Source: Dolomitihabitans soli
GTDB taxonomy: Bacteria; Actinomycetota; Actinomycetes; Streptosporangiales; Streptosporangiaceae
Reading direction: 5' to 3'
Length of the DNA stretch: 64,000 bases
Assembly: GCF_022213955.1 (NCBI RefSeq)
Contig: NZ_JAKNTW010000042.1
Location: 1-64,000, forward strand
Shown: piece by piece, positions 19,283 through 28,257 of the stretch
How the letters are laid out: the number at the start of each line of letters is the position of its first letter
Position numbering within the stretch: position 1 is the stretch's first letter
Notes under the pieces: model-generated
What the model was told of the DNA's origin: nothing
Databases searched by the model: none
Seen by the model: the letters and a program-made list of their open reading frames with translations, nothing else
Program-made: the position numbers and the translations under genes

Positions 19283-20320
19283 ATGAAGACGACCCAGCGA
19301 CATGGCTGGACGCCCGCCCGGCTGCGGGAACACCGTGAGGCCCACGGTCTGACCTTGGAAGCCGCAGGTGAGCGGCTACGCGAGACGGCAACCCGGCACG
19401 GCTTGACCGTACTGGCAGGGAACTTTCAGACCATTTGGGGACATGAACAAGGGTCTATTTATCCCGGACCGCATTACCGGCGCGCGTACTGCCTCCTATA
19501 CCAGGCGACCGAGCCCGAGCTTGGATTTCGCCCCGCTTTGCCCGGTGAGTCACAGAAAGCGGAAATCGTGATATCTGCCTTGCCTACGCCGAGCAACCCG
19601 GCAGCCGACAAGGCCGCCGCCCAGGTCATCGAGGAGGCGTTCACCAAGGTCTCCATCGGAGGGATCGACGCCGCGGAGTCCCCGCAGGGTCTCCTGCGCA
19701 GCCGGGTCGTCGACGCGTGGCGCCGCCGGCACGGCGGAGGCAGCCCCAAACCGATCCTCGTCCTCGTCGGCGGGTACGCAGGTTCGGGCAAGACCGAGTT
19801 CTCCCGCTTCCTGTCCGATATCACCGGTTGGGCGTTCCTGGACAAGGACTCGTTGACGCGGTGCATCGTGGAGCGGCTGTTGATCTCTCTGGGTGGTGAT
19901 CCCAACGACCGGCACAGCGATCTGTATCTGAAGGAGGTCCGGCCGCTGGAGTACCGGTGCCTGATGGAGACCGCGTGGGACAACCTCGGCGTTGGTACCT
20001 CCTCCATCCTGTCGGCCCCGTTCATCACCGAGCTTCGCGATCCGGCGTGGTTCACCCGCCTGGAGAATCGGTGCGCCGCGAAGGGCATCGACGTGGCGGC
20101 CATCTGGGTTCGCTGTGATCCCGAGTCCATGCGTGAGTACATCGAATTCCGCGGGGCCGCCCGCGACGTGTGGAAACTGGACAACTGGGCCGCGTACGCC
20201 GACGGCCTGGACATCGAGGCCAGCCCGCCCACCGCACACATGACCGTCGACAACCGGCACGGGGCGGCGATCAGCCTTGCCGACCAGACCCGCGAAATGC
20301 TCAAACGGATCTTAACGTGA
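19283..20320 (+). CDS. helix-turn-helix protein fused to a P-loop kinase
   Basis: A 345-aa protein. Residues 1-75 form an Xre-like HTH (RLREHREAHGLTLEAAGERL, then FQTIWGHEQGSIYPGPHYRRAY). Residues about 150-345 form a P-loop kinase with Walker A GGYAGSGKTEFSRFL and downstream DKDSLTRCIVERLL, similar to AAA_33/zeta-toxin-like kinases. ATG 19283 follows AAGGGA. The next gene, a second P-loop kinase, starts inside its stop codon, so the two act together. The substrate is unknown; a role in element maintenance or toxin-like activity is only a guess. Confidence 0.75.
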   Translation: MKTTQRHGWTPARLREHREAHGLTLEAAGERLRETATRHGLTVLAGNFQTIWGHEQGSIYPGPHYRRAYCLLYQATEPELGFRPALPGESQKAEIVISALPTPSNPAADKAAAQVIEEAFTKVSIGGIDAAESPQGLLRSRVVDAWRRRHGGGSPKPILVLVGGYAGSGKTEFSRFLSDITGWAFLDKDSLTRCIVERLLISLGGDPNDRHSDLYLKEVRPLEYRCLMETAWDNLGVGTSSILSAPFITELRDPAWFTRLENRCAAKGIDVAAIWVRCDPESMREYIEFRGAARDVWKLDNWAAYADGLDIEASPPTAHMTVDNRHGAAISLADQTREMLKRILT

Positions 20321-20907
20321 CCGTCCAAGGCGTGGTCCTGTACGGCCCGCCGGCCAGCGGCAAGGACACCGTCACCGCGGCCCTGCACGAGCTGGACCCG
20401 CGCTTCGTGCTGCTGCCCAAGCTCAAGGTGGGCACCGGCCGGAGCGCGGGATATGAGTTCGTCTCCGCCGAGCACCTGGACAAGCTCCGAGAGGCGGGCC
20501 GCCTGATCGCCGAGACCCGCAGGTACGGCAACGTCTACGCCATCGACCGCCACGCCATCGAGACCCGGCACGCCGCCGGCTGCGTGCCGGTGGCCCACAT
20601 GGGCAACATCCCCGACCTTCGCCGACTCATCGGCCGCATCCCCGACGCGTGGCTTCGGGTGCTGCTCTGGGTACCCCGGCACATCACCGAACAACGCTCG
20701 ACAGAGCGCGGAGACCCCGACACCGCAAAGCGCCTGTCCGCGTGGGACGAGACGCTTTCCGACCTGGAGACCAACACGGACGCAGGCTTCTTTCATCTGC
20801 GCATCCACACCGACCGCCTCAGCCCCGACGCGGCAGCGAGCGAGATCATGAATGCCTACGATCGGTTGCACACGGCCGGTTCTTCTCCGAAGCGGTCTCG
20901 TCTGTGA
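20317..20907 (+). CDS. guanylate-kinase-like P-loop protein
   Basis: A 196-aa protein with N-terminal Walker A GPPASGKDTVTAAL and a layout like guanylate kinase (LLPKLKVGTGRSAGYEFVSAEHLDKL resembles the GMP-binding region, and GNVYAIDRHAIE follows). GTG 20317 overlaps the stop of the HTH-kinase gene. Its last 60 bp overlap the end of the convergent gene at 20846-21754. It is smaller and more diverged than housekeeping Gmk, so a specialised nucleotide or protein kinase is more likely. Confidence 0.7.
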   Translation: MTVQGVVLYGPPASGKDTVTAALHELDPRFVLLPKLKVGTGRSAGYEFVSAEHLDKLREAGRLIAETRRYGNVYAIDRHAIETRHAAGCVPVAHMGNIPDLRRLIGRIPDAWLRVLLWVPRHITEQRSTERGDPDTAKRLSAWDETLSDLETNTDAGFFHLRIHTDRLSPDAAASEIMNAYDRLHTAGSSPKRSRL

Positions 20908-21754
20908 GCCGCGCGGCGACATCCGCCGGGATCAGGTCCAGCCGCCACCAGGTGTCACAGTCACGACACCGCGCGCCATCCGGCAACGGACGCTGGTAGG
21001 TCCACTCAACCCGAAGGTGATCGCATGCTCCGCCGGGTTGGCGAGGTGGACGGTGGTCCCGCGCTTCCCCTCCTTGACGGGCGCGGGACCACCACTGACC
21101 GGGCGCCGAGTGTGGGTCGCAGCGCTCGGTCAGGTCTTCATTCGCCGCCGCATGCGCGGGACGAAGATTTTCGAGGATGACGACGAGTTGTTGTGACAGT
21201 GCGCAGGTGAGGCGCCGGAACTCTTCGAGCAGGACCAGGGCGTTGCGCTCGACCAGCGTCGCCCCATGTTCTGGATGCGGCTCGAAGGTGTGCGCCAGGA
21301 CGGCGTACGGCGAGCAGTCGCTGACCGTGTAGACGCCGGCACCGCGCCTCAGGCGAGGGCAGGAGGCGATGGCGGCGGGGATGCATGACCGGCATGTGGG
21401 CGGAGCATTGGCGTAGCCCATGCCCAGATCAGAGTCTTCAGGATCATCGGCCAGCACCCACCAAGTGCGCCCCGTGTCGGCATCCACGGCGGTTCGGCCG
21501 CAGACCTGACAGAGCCGGTATTCCATGCAGCGCCACTGCCGAAGGGTGTTCACGAGCTGCCACACCGGTTGCCCACCGCGGGTGAGCCCTTGCCGAGCGC
21601 GTAGCACCCCGTAACGCCAATCCTGGTCAACCGGATCGGGGTAGGAGAGCCGCAGGCCCCCCGACTCGGGATCAGCGGCGAAGGTCAGGTTGAGCGGTAG
21701 CGCCTCACCCGACCAGGCTGTGATGTAGGGAACCGGCACGCTCGCGCCACTCAC
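20846..21754 (-). CDS. 302-aa hypothetical protein with Cys pairs
   Basis: No family recognised. Cysteine pairs occur at LCQVCGR and TCRSC in the first half and at ARCRDCDTWWRLD near the end, suggesting one or two zinc ribbons. The segment PYITAWSGEALPLNLTF begins the protein. GTG 21754 overlaps the stop of the upstream 85-aa gene (GTGA), indicating coupled translation. Together they form a leftward pair divergent from the GntR gene at 22227. Confidence 0.6.
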   Translation of the reverse strand: MSGASVPVPYITAWSGEALPLNLTFAADPESGGLRLSYPDPVDQDWRYGVLRARQGLTRGGQPVWQLVNTLRQWRCMEYRLCQVCGRTAVDADTGRTWWVLADDPEDSDLGMGYANAPPTCRSCIPAAIASCPRLRRGAGVYTVSDCSPYAVLAHTFEPHPEHGATLVERNALVLLEEFRRLTCALSQQLVVILENLRPAHAAANEDLTERCDPHSAPGQWWSRARQGGEARDHRPPRQPGGACDHLRVEWTYQRPLPDGARCRDCDTWWRLDLIPADVAARLTDETASEKNRPCATDRRHS

Positions 21755-22008
21755 GATGCGCTCCCCGAATGAGGGGCGATCTTCGGGAACGACCACCGCA
21801 CAGGAGTCGGCACGCGGCATTCTGCCAGGATCTCGGCCAGCCTCTCCAGGGTGGGCCCGTGGAACGTCCTCACGCAGGAGCAACCCGGACTCGGGCACGC
21901 CCCCGTCGCATGCCAGATCTGCCCCGCCTTCCAGATCGACCAGTCAGGGAACCGCGCGGCCACGTCACGGCTCGATATGGCAGACACCGCTACGTCACTG
22001 GCGCTCAT
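21751..22008 (-). CDS. 85-aa hypothetical protein
   Basis: Starts MSASDVAVSAISSRDVAARF and contains WKAGQIWHATGACPSPGCSC, a Trp/Cys-rich stretch. Small proteins with this layout recur in AICEs and actinomycete plasmids beside the larger Cys-pair protein encoded directly downstream. A longer frame to 22200 exists but overlaps the palindromic operator of the divergent GntR gene. Confidence 0.55.
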   Translation of the reverse strand: MSASDVAVSAISSRDVAARFPDWSIWKAGQIWHATGACPSPGCSCVRTFHGPTLERLAEILAECRVPTPVRWSFPKIAPHSGSAS

Positions 22009-22162
22009 GAGCACGGCCGGCCCTCTTCCCGTACCGGGGTGGGAGAGCTTGCTCACCAGCCTGCCGACCACGCGCGCACCTCCGCGACTCGCCTTTGCCG
22101 GTCCGCCGCCTGCGCGAGCCTGGCCCTGCCTGCGCACCAAGCGCGGGCTAATGTCAGTACGA

Positions 22163-22218
22163 ATGTAGCTACATAGCTGTGTACGCACAAGGGAATGCAC
22201 CTACCCTGCTACATAGCT
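22163..22218. promoter_or_regulatory. palindromic operator region of the GntR regulator
   Basis: A perfect 12-bp palindrome ATGTAGCTACAT (22163-22174) overlaps the first of two direct repeats GCTACATAGCT (22168-22178 and 22208-22218), 40 bp apart. It lies in the divergent gap between the GntR gene and the 85-aa gene, so autoregulation is likely. Confidence 0.6.
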
Positions 22219-22226
22219 TCGACCGC

Positions 22227-22640
22227 ATGACGATCGACTCCAATGCGGACCGCCCGGTCTACAAGCAGCTTGCCGACCTGATCCGGGCTCAGATCCACGC
22301 AGGAGTCCTTCGCCCCGGTCAACGTCTCGCGGCTGAGAACGACTACGCCGCCGAGCACGGGATCTCCCGAGACTCGGTGCGCCGTGCCATGGCCGTGCTC
22401 CGAGGTGAAGGGTTGATCGTGACCGAACTACGCGGCTCACGAGTCCGCGAGACAGAGGAATCCGTGGTGGTTCAGATAAGCAGCGGTGTCACGATCACCA
22501 CCCGCATGCCCACCGAGCCCGAACGCAAGAAGCTCGGCATCGGCGAGGGCACTCCCGTCCTCTTGGTCACCGATACTGACGGAGAGACCCGGCTGCTTGC
22601 AGGAGACCGGACCGTTCTCCAGGTCAGCGACGCCGAGTAG
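22227..22640 (+). CDS. GntR-family transcriptional regulator
   Basis: A 137-aa regulator with winged helix PVYKQLADLIRAQIHAGVLRPGQRL and HGISRDSVRRAMAVLRGEGLIV, then a short beta-rich end (VVVQISSGVTITTRMP, EGTPVLLVTD) much smaller than a normal UTRA effector domain. ATG 22227 (MTIDSNADRP) is chosen; an earlier in-frame ATG at 22179 would run through the operator repeats. Small GntR proteins of this kind recur in AICEs. Confidence 0.8.
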   Translation: MTIDSNADRPVYKQLADLIRAQIHAGVLRPGQRLAAENDYAAEHGISRDSVRRAMAVLRGEGLIVTELRGSRVRETEESVVVQISSGVTITTRMPTEPERKKLGIGEGTPVLLVTDTDGETRLLAGDRTVLQVSDAE

Positions 22641-22756
22641 CGCCAACCAGGTCCGCTCCTCGTCAGAGCGGCAACGGCACGCCGGCTAGACCATCGAGCT
22701 ACCAAGATCAAATTGGCACAGCCCAGGCGAATGAGAACTTTCTCTACGTCTTCAAG

Positions 22757-22821
22757 GCGAGGCGCCAGCGGCGCCTCGCTCGCCAGCCCGGCTGCGGCTC
22801 TTCGGCCGGTCCGGGCTGGCG
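22757..22821. terminator. pair of strong GC hairpins between convergent genes
   Basis: Hairpin 1: GCGAGGCGCC-AGC-GGCGCCTCGC (22757-22779). Hairpin 2: CGCCAGCCCGG (22781-22791) with CCGGGCTGGCG (22811-22821). They separate the rightward GntR gene from the leftward NACHT gene and probably end transcription from both sides. They also sit exactly at the change from high-GC backbone to lower-GC cargo. Confidence 0.6.
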
Positions 22822-22856
22822 CCGAACGCTTTTGCACCTAGCGTGAACCGCGACCA

Positions 22857-25800
22857 CTACGAACTTGGCGCCGCGACCTCAGCGGTCGATTCTCCTTCCA
22901 AGGAAAGCAGAAGACCTTTCAGCGTAGTGACTTGATCCGTGAATGTGTCGCCATCCCTAAGGAGCTCCTTAGTTTGGGCTACCAGCTCATTCTTATCCCA
23001 CATTACATCAAGCAAATAGGCTAAGACTAGAACTGCTGTTTCATGACTGCGGAAATGAACGCGGTCTCCACGGCGTCTACCCTTGAATTGCTCGCGCATA
23101 AAATCTACGAGAACCTGCTTGTCCATTTCGCAGGAGAAGGAAGTATCCAGCGGAAGGGCGTGGACTAGCCACGCATAGAGTCGACTACGCTCCCTGTCGT
23201 CGGTATGCATCCATAATTCCACAGCGCGATTGCGAAGCTTGTTAGTGGTATCTGATTCCAGATCTGCAGATCGACACCCCCAGCAAAGGGCCCATACTGC
23301 AACGTGATGCAGAAGCGAGCTGGGGTCGATAGACGAACCAAGAAACATATCGATGCACTTTGTAATAGCATCCTTAAATTCATTCTCCGGGGCTACGCCA
23401 CCAACAAGTCTAGATCCGTGCGCGTCGGCGGCTGGGTCATCCTCAGGATGACATGCAGCATAGTAAGAAGTGATAGCGAGCGAAGCAACCCCATACAATC
23501 TGTCTTGTAGACGATCCGATTTAATAAGCCTTGGCAAACTACTGACTGAATCACGGTCCGCGAGCGCCTCATAACGGTATATGGTTCCTACCGTCGAGGA
23601 TAGATCCAGTGATGCGTTTGGGCTTCTTGCTAATGCATCTAGACAGGCGTCCCTGAACACACTCGCATATCGACCTCCAGTTAACGAATTACTATAGCCC
23701 CGAGCTCCTAACACTTCTAGGTCGAAATATAGGCAAGCATCTATAGCCTCGCGAGCGACTTCCGGGGTGATGGGAACTTCATCCGTAAGACACGTCATAA
23801 GGCTATCGAGCGGGATTCGCACATTCGCCAACTCAGGCTCTGGCATATTCTTTCTGGAGTTTCGGCTTATCAAGTTTATAAGATGCTTCACAATATCAGT
23901 GGCTCCACCCCGCCTACTGAGTACAGCGGACAGAGCCACGGTCTCACGCCAACTATCGTCAACAAACCTGTCGCCGATAATGTCAACAAGACTGTACCCC
24001 GAGAATTCCTGCGGTAGATGTCCCTCGGCGATGGCGAGAGCAGCAAGATACTCTTGGAACGTGAGGTGTTTGAACTCATATACATCGACCAACGAGCCAT
24101 GCTCTATTGCAACGCCACTGACGGTAAGGAGACTGCTGCGTTCTTCAACTCTGTTTAGAAAGTCGGTGACGGACAGGCTGGTATAAGCTAGCACTTCTGG
24201 CAGATCGCGACGTGCCTGAGTTATATACTCCTTCAATTTGGGAGCTGTGATTGTCGTGGCGCCCGAGCTCATCATGCAATAGGCTGCATATGAAAGCTGC
24301 GGTAGAACCTCCTCTTGATCAAGTGGCTCATGTCCTTCTACATTCCAAGTCATGAGAAGAACTTCAATAGCTTTTCGGTACAGTACGCTGCGTCTCCGGG
24401 GTAGCTGTCCCATCCAACGTCTCACGAGTAGAAGCGTTGTCAGCATGAGAGGATTCGTCGCGAGGCGAAGAACCCGATCAGAGGCGATGATTCCCGATGC
24501 TAGTTCCTGCGCTTCCCGCTGGATTGCAACACCGGGGCCAACCACATGACGATGCCATGTAAGGGTAAGCGCTACAATCGCCTTTTCGGATAGGGGGGAA
24601 ACCCGTAGCGGGTGGCAGAAGCTGCGTATAGCGCCTGCGACAGCCTTATAGCCGGTTTCTCGCGATGTTATAATCAGAGGCGAGTTAGGGTATTGGGATA
24701 GAAAAGTTCTAAGTTGGGTAACGAACGCTTGTCGAGCGGACTGCATACGAATCTCGTCTAAACCATCTACCAAAAGCAGTACTTTGCCTTCACGCAACCG
24801 CGCCAAGATCATTTCGTAAAAGGCATCCGCTAGTTCAGGCATTTCTGCACGAATAGCCACGTTATGGATTACTTCGGATATTGGGCGAGATGCCAAATCT
24901 CCTAAGTGCCGGCAACGAATAACCAGTGGAAGCCAATCATGTGCAGGGAGGGGATCGCTGGATGACCGTGAAAAAGTGCTGCTTGCATATGAAACCGCTA
25001 GATGCTTGAGAAGAGTTGTCTTTCCAGCTCCTGGAAGTCCTAAAATTGCAACATGCTTGAATCGCTGCAAGGTACGCCCGACAGATATCTGTTCTTCTGG
25101 TTTGTGCGTACCCTCGTCTAGCTCGTCCATCTGGCTTTCTATAAACAGATCATTCTCAACTTCATTATTGCTCTGACTGATCACCTCTTCCATCTGCATA
25201 TCGACGTAGAGATCCTTTAAGCTGAAGCTGCGAGCGCCAACTTCGTGGTCTGCGGGCAACCCTTCAAGAGTGATCGCGTCGCACTCTTTCCGCAAATGTT
25301 TGCGATACGTTTCCTCCGCCATGACAGTGTCTAGCGTGGAGTCCATTGCGGGAAGGTTGAGCAGAGAGTATCTAGAAGATTCGTGGCCAATGACACTTGC
25401 CTCGCTAAGTATCTCCTCACATATTTCCCTTGCAAGGATTTGTCCGTCGGCATGAACCAGGGTTACGTGCGTTCTAAGGCGGCCGTGGCGGATATAAATA
25501 GCCCAAATCCATCCATGTTCATGAGCAAGCAATTCAGCAGCTGGGTCGACGTAACCGGTCACACCGCGGGACTCACAGAGCCGAGCGACGCTTTCAATCG
25601 CACGACTTCGATCTACGACAACGCCACCCGTCACGAGTTGCTGTGTCAAAGTTTTGCTATCGATGAGCACTATACGCTTTGGGGTGAAATCTGCCTCTTG
25701 AGCTATAACGGAACTGCGGAATCCGCCAAGTGAGATGAAGTATCCGTGAATAGTGGCAGAGGGATCGCCGCGCCGTTCGGCGTCGAGAACCCCAACGAAC

Positions 25801-26024
25801 TTATTAATATCTGATCCACCTATGGCGCCTTTAGATGCTTTGCATTCGGCGCGAATTTTTGATGGCTCGTAGCGATGAGTACCAGAAACGTCGAGTTCTC
25901 TTCCAGATTTGGCTGTATCGAAAATAAAGTCCTCATATCCTAATGAGTGGAAAAGGTCCGCTGATAGGCGTGTCAGCAAGTCGCCTTTGACGTTGTTATC
26001 GTGTGCAATTACGGACACCTTCAT
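22857..26024 (-). CDS. nuclease-NACHT NTPase (bacterial NLR-like, probable anti-phage protein)
   Basis: A 1055-aa STAND protein. Residues 1-130 look like a Mrr/restriction-type nuclease domain: GRELD (Asp 45) and AECK (Glu 60, Lys 62) fit the D...ExK active site. The NACHT module has Walker A GLPGAGKTT (about 329-337) and Walker B VLLLVDGLDE (about 415-424), with FKHLTFQEYLAAL later on, typical of NACHT proteins. The last 350 residues look helical and would sense the trigger. bNACHT proteins defend bacteria against phages. The DNA is clearly richer in A+T than its surroundings. ATG 26024 is preferred over GTG 26045. Confidence 0.85.
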   Translation of the reverse strand: MKVSVIAHDNNVKGDLLTRLSADLFHSLGYEDFIFDTAKSGRELDVSGTHRYEPSKIRAECKASKGAIGGSDINKFVGVLDAERRGDPSATIHGYFISLGGFRSSVIAQEADFTPKRIVLIDSKTLTQQLVTGGVVVDRSRAIESVARLCESRGVTGYVDPAAELLAHEHGWIWAIYIRHGRLRTHVTLVHADGQILAREICEEILSEASVIGHESSRYSLLNLPAMDSTLDTVMAEETYRKHLRKECDAITLEGLPADHEVGARSFSLKDLYVDMQMEEVISQSNNEVENDLFIESQMDELDEGTHKPEEQISVGRTLQRFKHVAILGLPGAGKTTLLKHLAVSYASSTFSRSSSDPLPAHDWLPLVIRCRHLGDLASRPISEVIHNVAIRAEMPELADAFYEMILARLREGKVLLLVDGLDEIRMQSARQAFVTQLRTFLSQYPNSPLIITSRETGYKAVAGAIRSFCHPLRVSPLSEKAIVALTLTWHRHVVGPGVAIQREAQELASGIIASDRVLRLATNPLMLTTLLLVRRWMGQLPRRRSVLYRKAIEVLLMTWNVEGHEPLDQEEVLPQLSYAAYCMMSSGATTITAPKLKEYITQARRDLPEVLAYTSLSVTDFLNRVEERSSLLTVSGVAIEHGSLVDVYEFKHLTFQEYLAALAIAEGHLPQEFSGYSLVDIIGDRFVDDSWRETVALSAVLSRRGGATDIVKHLINLISRNSRKNMPEPELANVRIPLDSLMTCLTDEVPITPEVAREAIDACLYFDLEVLGARGYSNSLTGGRYASVFRDACLDALARSPNASLDLSSTVGTIYRYEALADRDSVSSLPRLIKSDRLQDRLYGVASLAITSYYAACHPEDDPAADAHGSRLVGGVAPENEFKDAITKCIDMFLGSSIDPSSLLHHVAVWALCWGCRSADLESDTTNKLRNRAVELWMHTDDRERSRLYAWLVHALPLDTSFSCEMDKQVLVDFMREQFKGRRRGDRVHFRSHETAVLVLAYLLDVMWDKNELVAQTKELLRDGDTFTDQVTTLKGLLLSLEGESTAEVAAPSS

Positions 26025-26802
26025 GTCAATTTGCCTGCTCGACACTTAGCCCTCCGAGTGGCTGGAGTGGAGACGTATGGTTACATTGCTACTATCGTAC
26101 TTGATCGCTCTTGCGTTACAGTCGTCTGGGCCGCCTTCCCCCCCTGCAATGATCATCGATTCAAATTCGCCGATATTGCACGATGGGTGTGTCTGGTTCA
26201 GGGTGGCGGGCCCGGTTTCCTCCGTAACAAGCCAGGCTGTGACTCCTGGCGTCGAATAATCGAGGAACGGCGGCCGGCGAACGTACACAAGGGCAGAGCC
26301 TTACACTCCGATAGTCGGACGCCCCAAATGACCAGCGCGCGGGGTCCAGGTGTACCACCAGCGGTGCCACCACCGAACCGGACTTTCGGGCCTGCCTACG
26401 CCGGAGGGCAACTGTTGATCACCGAATGCCATGTGTTTCTCCGCCCGTCGCCGGGGTTCGGGTACGACAATGACGCGAGACAGGGTTGCAACCCCCGCAG
26501 CTCCCGCAGGCCATCGAGTCTTTCATCGTCCTGCGAGGCGTTGCAACTGCGAGAGGCAAGGGCTCGACAATTCCCAATGCGTTCCCATGGAGGGGATGCA
26601 TCTTTAAGGATCTAGTTCGAAGCGTTTCGCGGCCCGACGTCGAGCGCGGGTAGAAAACGCGCGACGCGGGCTCGCTACCATCCCTGCCGGCGTGGGGGGC
26701 GCGAGCCTTATGGATCACGCCCCCGCTGTAACTCAGGGGAGGATGCCGCGTGGGGAAACTGCATGCCCCAAAGGGATTGAAGGGACGTGTCGAGCCGGGA
26801 AT
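26025..26802. other. long gap upstream of the NACHT gene
   Basis: About 780 bp. I see no frame with a credible ribosome site or recognisable protein. An inverted repeat with 9-bp arms (GCGTGGGGA 26748-26756, TCCCCACGC 26806-26814) overlaps the end of the next gene and may serve as a terminator. The NACHT promoter must lie near the left end of this gap. Confidence 0.4.
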
Positions 26803-27573
26803 CTATCCCCACGCAGGCGGTTTCCAGTACGACGTATCCGATGTGTATGTCTCGTCCCCTAAACGTTTGACATCGAGAATTGATACCGAGGCATAGCTGG
26901 TTTTCACCAAGTTGGCTGTTCGCCACTGCCTGAACACTCTTGCGACTGACGTAGGGCTGGCCGCAGCCCAGGAGGCTAGGGTGTCCTGCGATAAAGGGGG
27001 GGCGAGAATATATTCTTTCCCTATGGCCTTCCGCTCGCCGAATCTATAAAGCATGATAAGGAGGATGCGAGCCAAACGGGGGCGGACGTCGAGGCTGCCC
27101 GTGGCGGCATGCAGTTGTTGTGCCATGTGGAGCTGTGTCCCAATGGCGCGGATGATAGCTTCTCGAAGTTCGTCTCTCTTTAAGATTTCTGAAATGGCTT
27201 TCGTTGGAATAATAAGCGCGCGCCCCTTTTGTATCGTGATACCGCGCGGTATCCCCGCTTCTCCTAGCCACGGGGGCCCGATGGGTTCTACGGCGTGTAG
27301 AGCATTGACGAGGTCGCCTGGGCCAGCTATATCGAGAACTGTATGCTTGTCGGGGCCAGACTCGATCTCGAGACGCACCCAGCTGTCTGATAGGGGAATG
27401 ACCAGCTTGGGATCCTTGGCGGAGAACAAGTCGTCACCCCGGTAGGTGGTTACCTCTACACCAGCCTTCCGGAGCGCGGTCCTGCCTTCAAGCGATAGTT
27501 GCTGCCAGAACTTGTACCGTCGTTTCATTCTCGTACGTCTGTTCACGGGATCTTCCGGGGGATTAGCCACCAT
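26803..27573 (-). CDS. Crp/Fnr-family regulator
   Basis: A 256-aa protein with a divergent N-terminal cNMP-binding-type beta barrel (about 20-130; VLDIAGPGDLVNAL matches the GE(F/L)xGE-like loop poorly), a dimer helix (DELREAIIRAIGTQLHMAQQL), and a C-terminal Crp-type HTH (PLSQDTLASWAAASPTSVARVFRQWRTANLV). The effector-binding Arg of true CRP is not obvious. Its ATG 27573 lies inside the end of the upstream membrane-peptide gene, so both are translated together. Lower GC than the AICE backbone. A later start at Met 27528 is possible. Confidence 0.7.
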   Translation of the reverse strand: MVANPPEDPVNRRTRMKRRYKFWQQLSLEGRTALRKAGVEVTTYRGDDLFSAKDPKLVIPLSDSWVRLEIESGPDKHTVLDIAGPGDLVNALHAVEPIGPPWLGEAGIPRGITIQKGRALIIPTKAISEILKRDELREAIIRAIGTQLHMAQQLHAATGSLDVRPRLARILLIMLYRFGERKAIGKEYILAPPLSQDTLASWAAASPTSVARVFRQWRTANLVKTSYASVSILDVKRLGDETYTSDTSYWKPPAWG

Positions 27574-27748
27574 ATAGGGCGTATAGGACGGCAGGCACGA
27601 CGCCGAGCAGTGCGGCGAGCGCCAAGAGGGTGCGAGTGATACGGGTTGGCGTGGTCTTCGCCAACCTGGGGATGATGTAACCGGCGACTCCCAGTATCGC
27701 GACGATTACCATGACTCCAGCCATAAGGGCAAACGGATCTCGGGTCAT
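27563..27748 (-). CDS. 61-aa protein with two membrane helices
   Basis: Helix 1 is at about 7-27 (LMAGVMVIVAILGVAGYIIP) and helix 2 at about 39-58 (TLLALAALLGVVPAVLYALY), joined by a short basic loop. GAGGA precedes ATG 27748. The end overlaps the start of the Crp-like gene by 11 bp. No family recognised. The pairing of a small membrane protein with a cNMP-type sensor is unusual enough to suggest a shared function. Confidence 0.65.
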   Translation of the reverse strand: MTRDPFALMAGVMVIVAILGVAGYIIPRLAKTTPTRITRTLLALAALLGVVPAVLYALYGG

Positions 27749-27835
27749 CAGATTTTCCTCGCCTCTCCGCCGAGCGTTTTGGTCGATTTGTGGCGCTTGG
27801 TAGTGAGCCCCACAGAGGAAGACCATAGAGGAATA

Positions 27836-28015
27836 ATGATCCGAGGGCATAGCTTATGCTCAGCTTCCCGGGATGGTGGCCATAAGTTCGCCTTGACGTG
27901 CGGATATGCAGCATTCGAGGGGATGGGAGTTACCCACATGGCTGGATCTCAGATAGAAGAGTACTTACTCGAATTGGAAGGAAATTCATCCGACGGGATA
28001 AGGATTTTCCTCTAG
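27836..28015 (+). CDS. possible 59-aa protein
   Basis: ATG 27836 follows AGAGGA at good spacing. The protein ends MAGSQIEEYLLELEGNSSDGIRIFL, which reads like a real helix plus tail, and base use is A+T-rich like the nearby cargo. It is divergent from the membrane-peptide/Crp operon. No homologue known to me. The rest of the gap to 28257 shows nothing recognisable. Confidence 0.25.
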   Translation: MIRGHSLCSASRDGGHKFALTCGYAAFEGMGVTHMAGSQIEEYLLELEGNSSDGIRIFL

Positions 28016-28257
28016 AGATCATTATGTACTGTAGTTTGGAAGCGCTGATGTTCCCCGTCGCTTCGCCGAGCGTGCTGGATCTCAGCTGGGGGTGGGGCTC
28101 CGGGGGTGGTAGCCCGCGGGCCTCACTCCTGCGAACCTGCCCCTGCTATGGGAGGGCGGCAGGCAAGCCGGCAAGCGAACAGAGCCGGCACCCACGGTGG
28201 GCTGTCTGGGAACCACTCCGGAATCTGCTGGGCGCCTCATCTCGTAGGGTGAGCAGC

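Noticed and set aside
22227-22640. Full-length GntR/UTRA metabolic regulator
   Set aside because: The effector part is too short for a UTRA domain, and the context is a mobile element.
26046-26288. 80-aa leftward frame just upstream of the NACHT gene
   Set aside because: Ends near the NACHT start and has Asn/Thr/Ser-rich sequence, but no ribosome site and no recognisable motif; more likely the promoter region.
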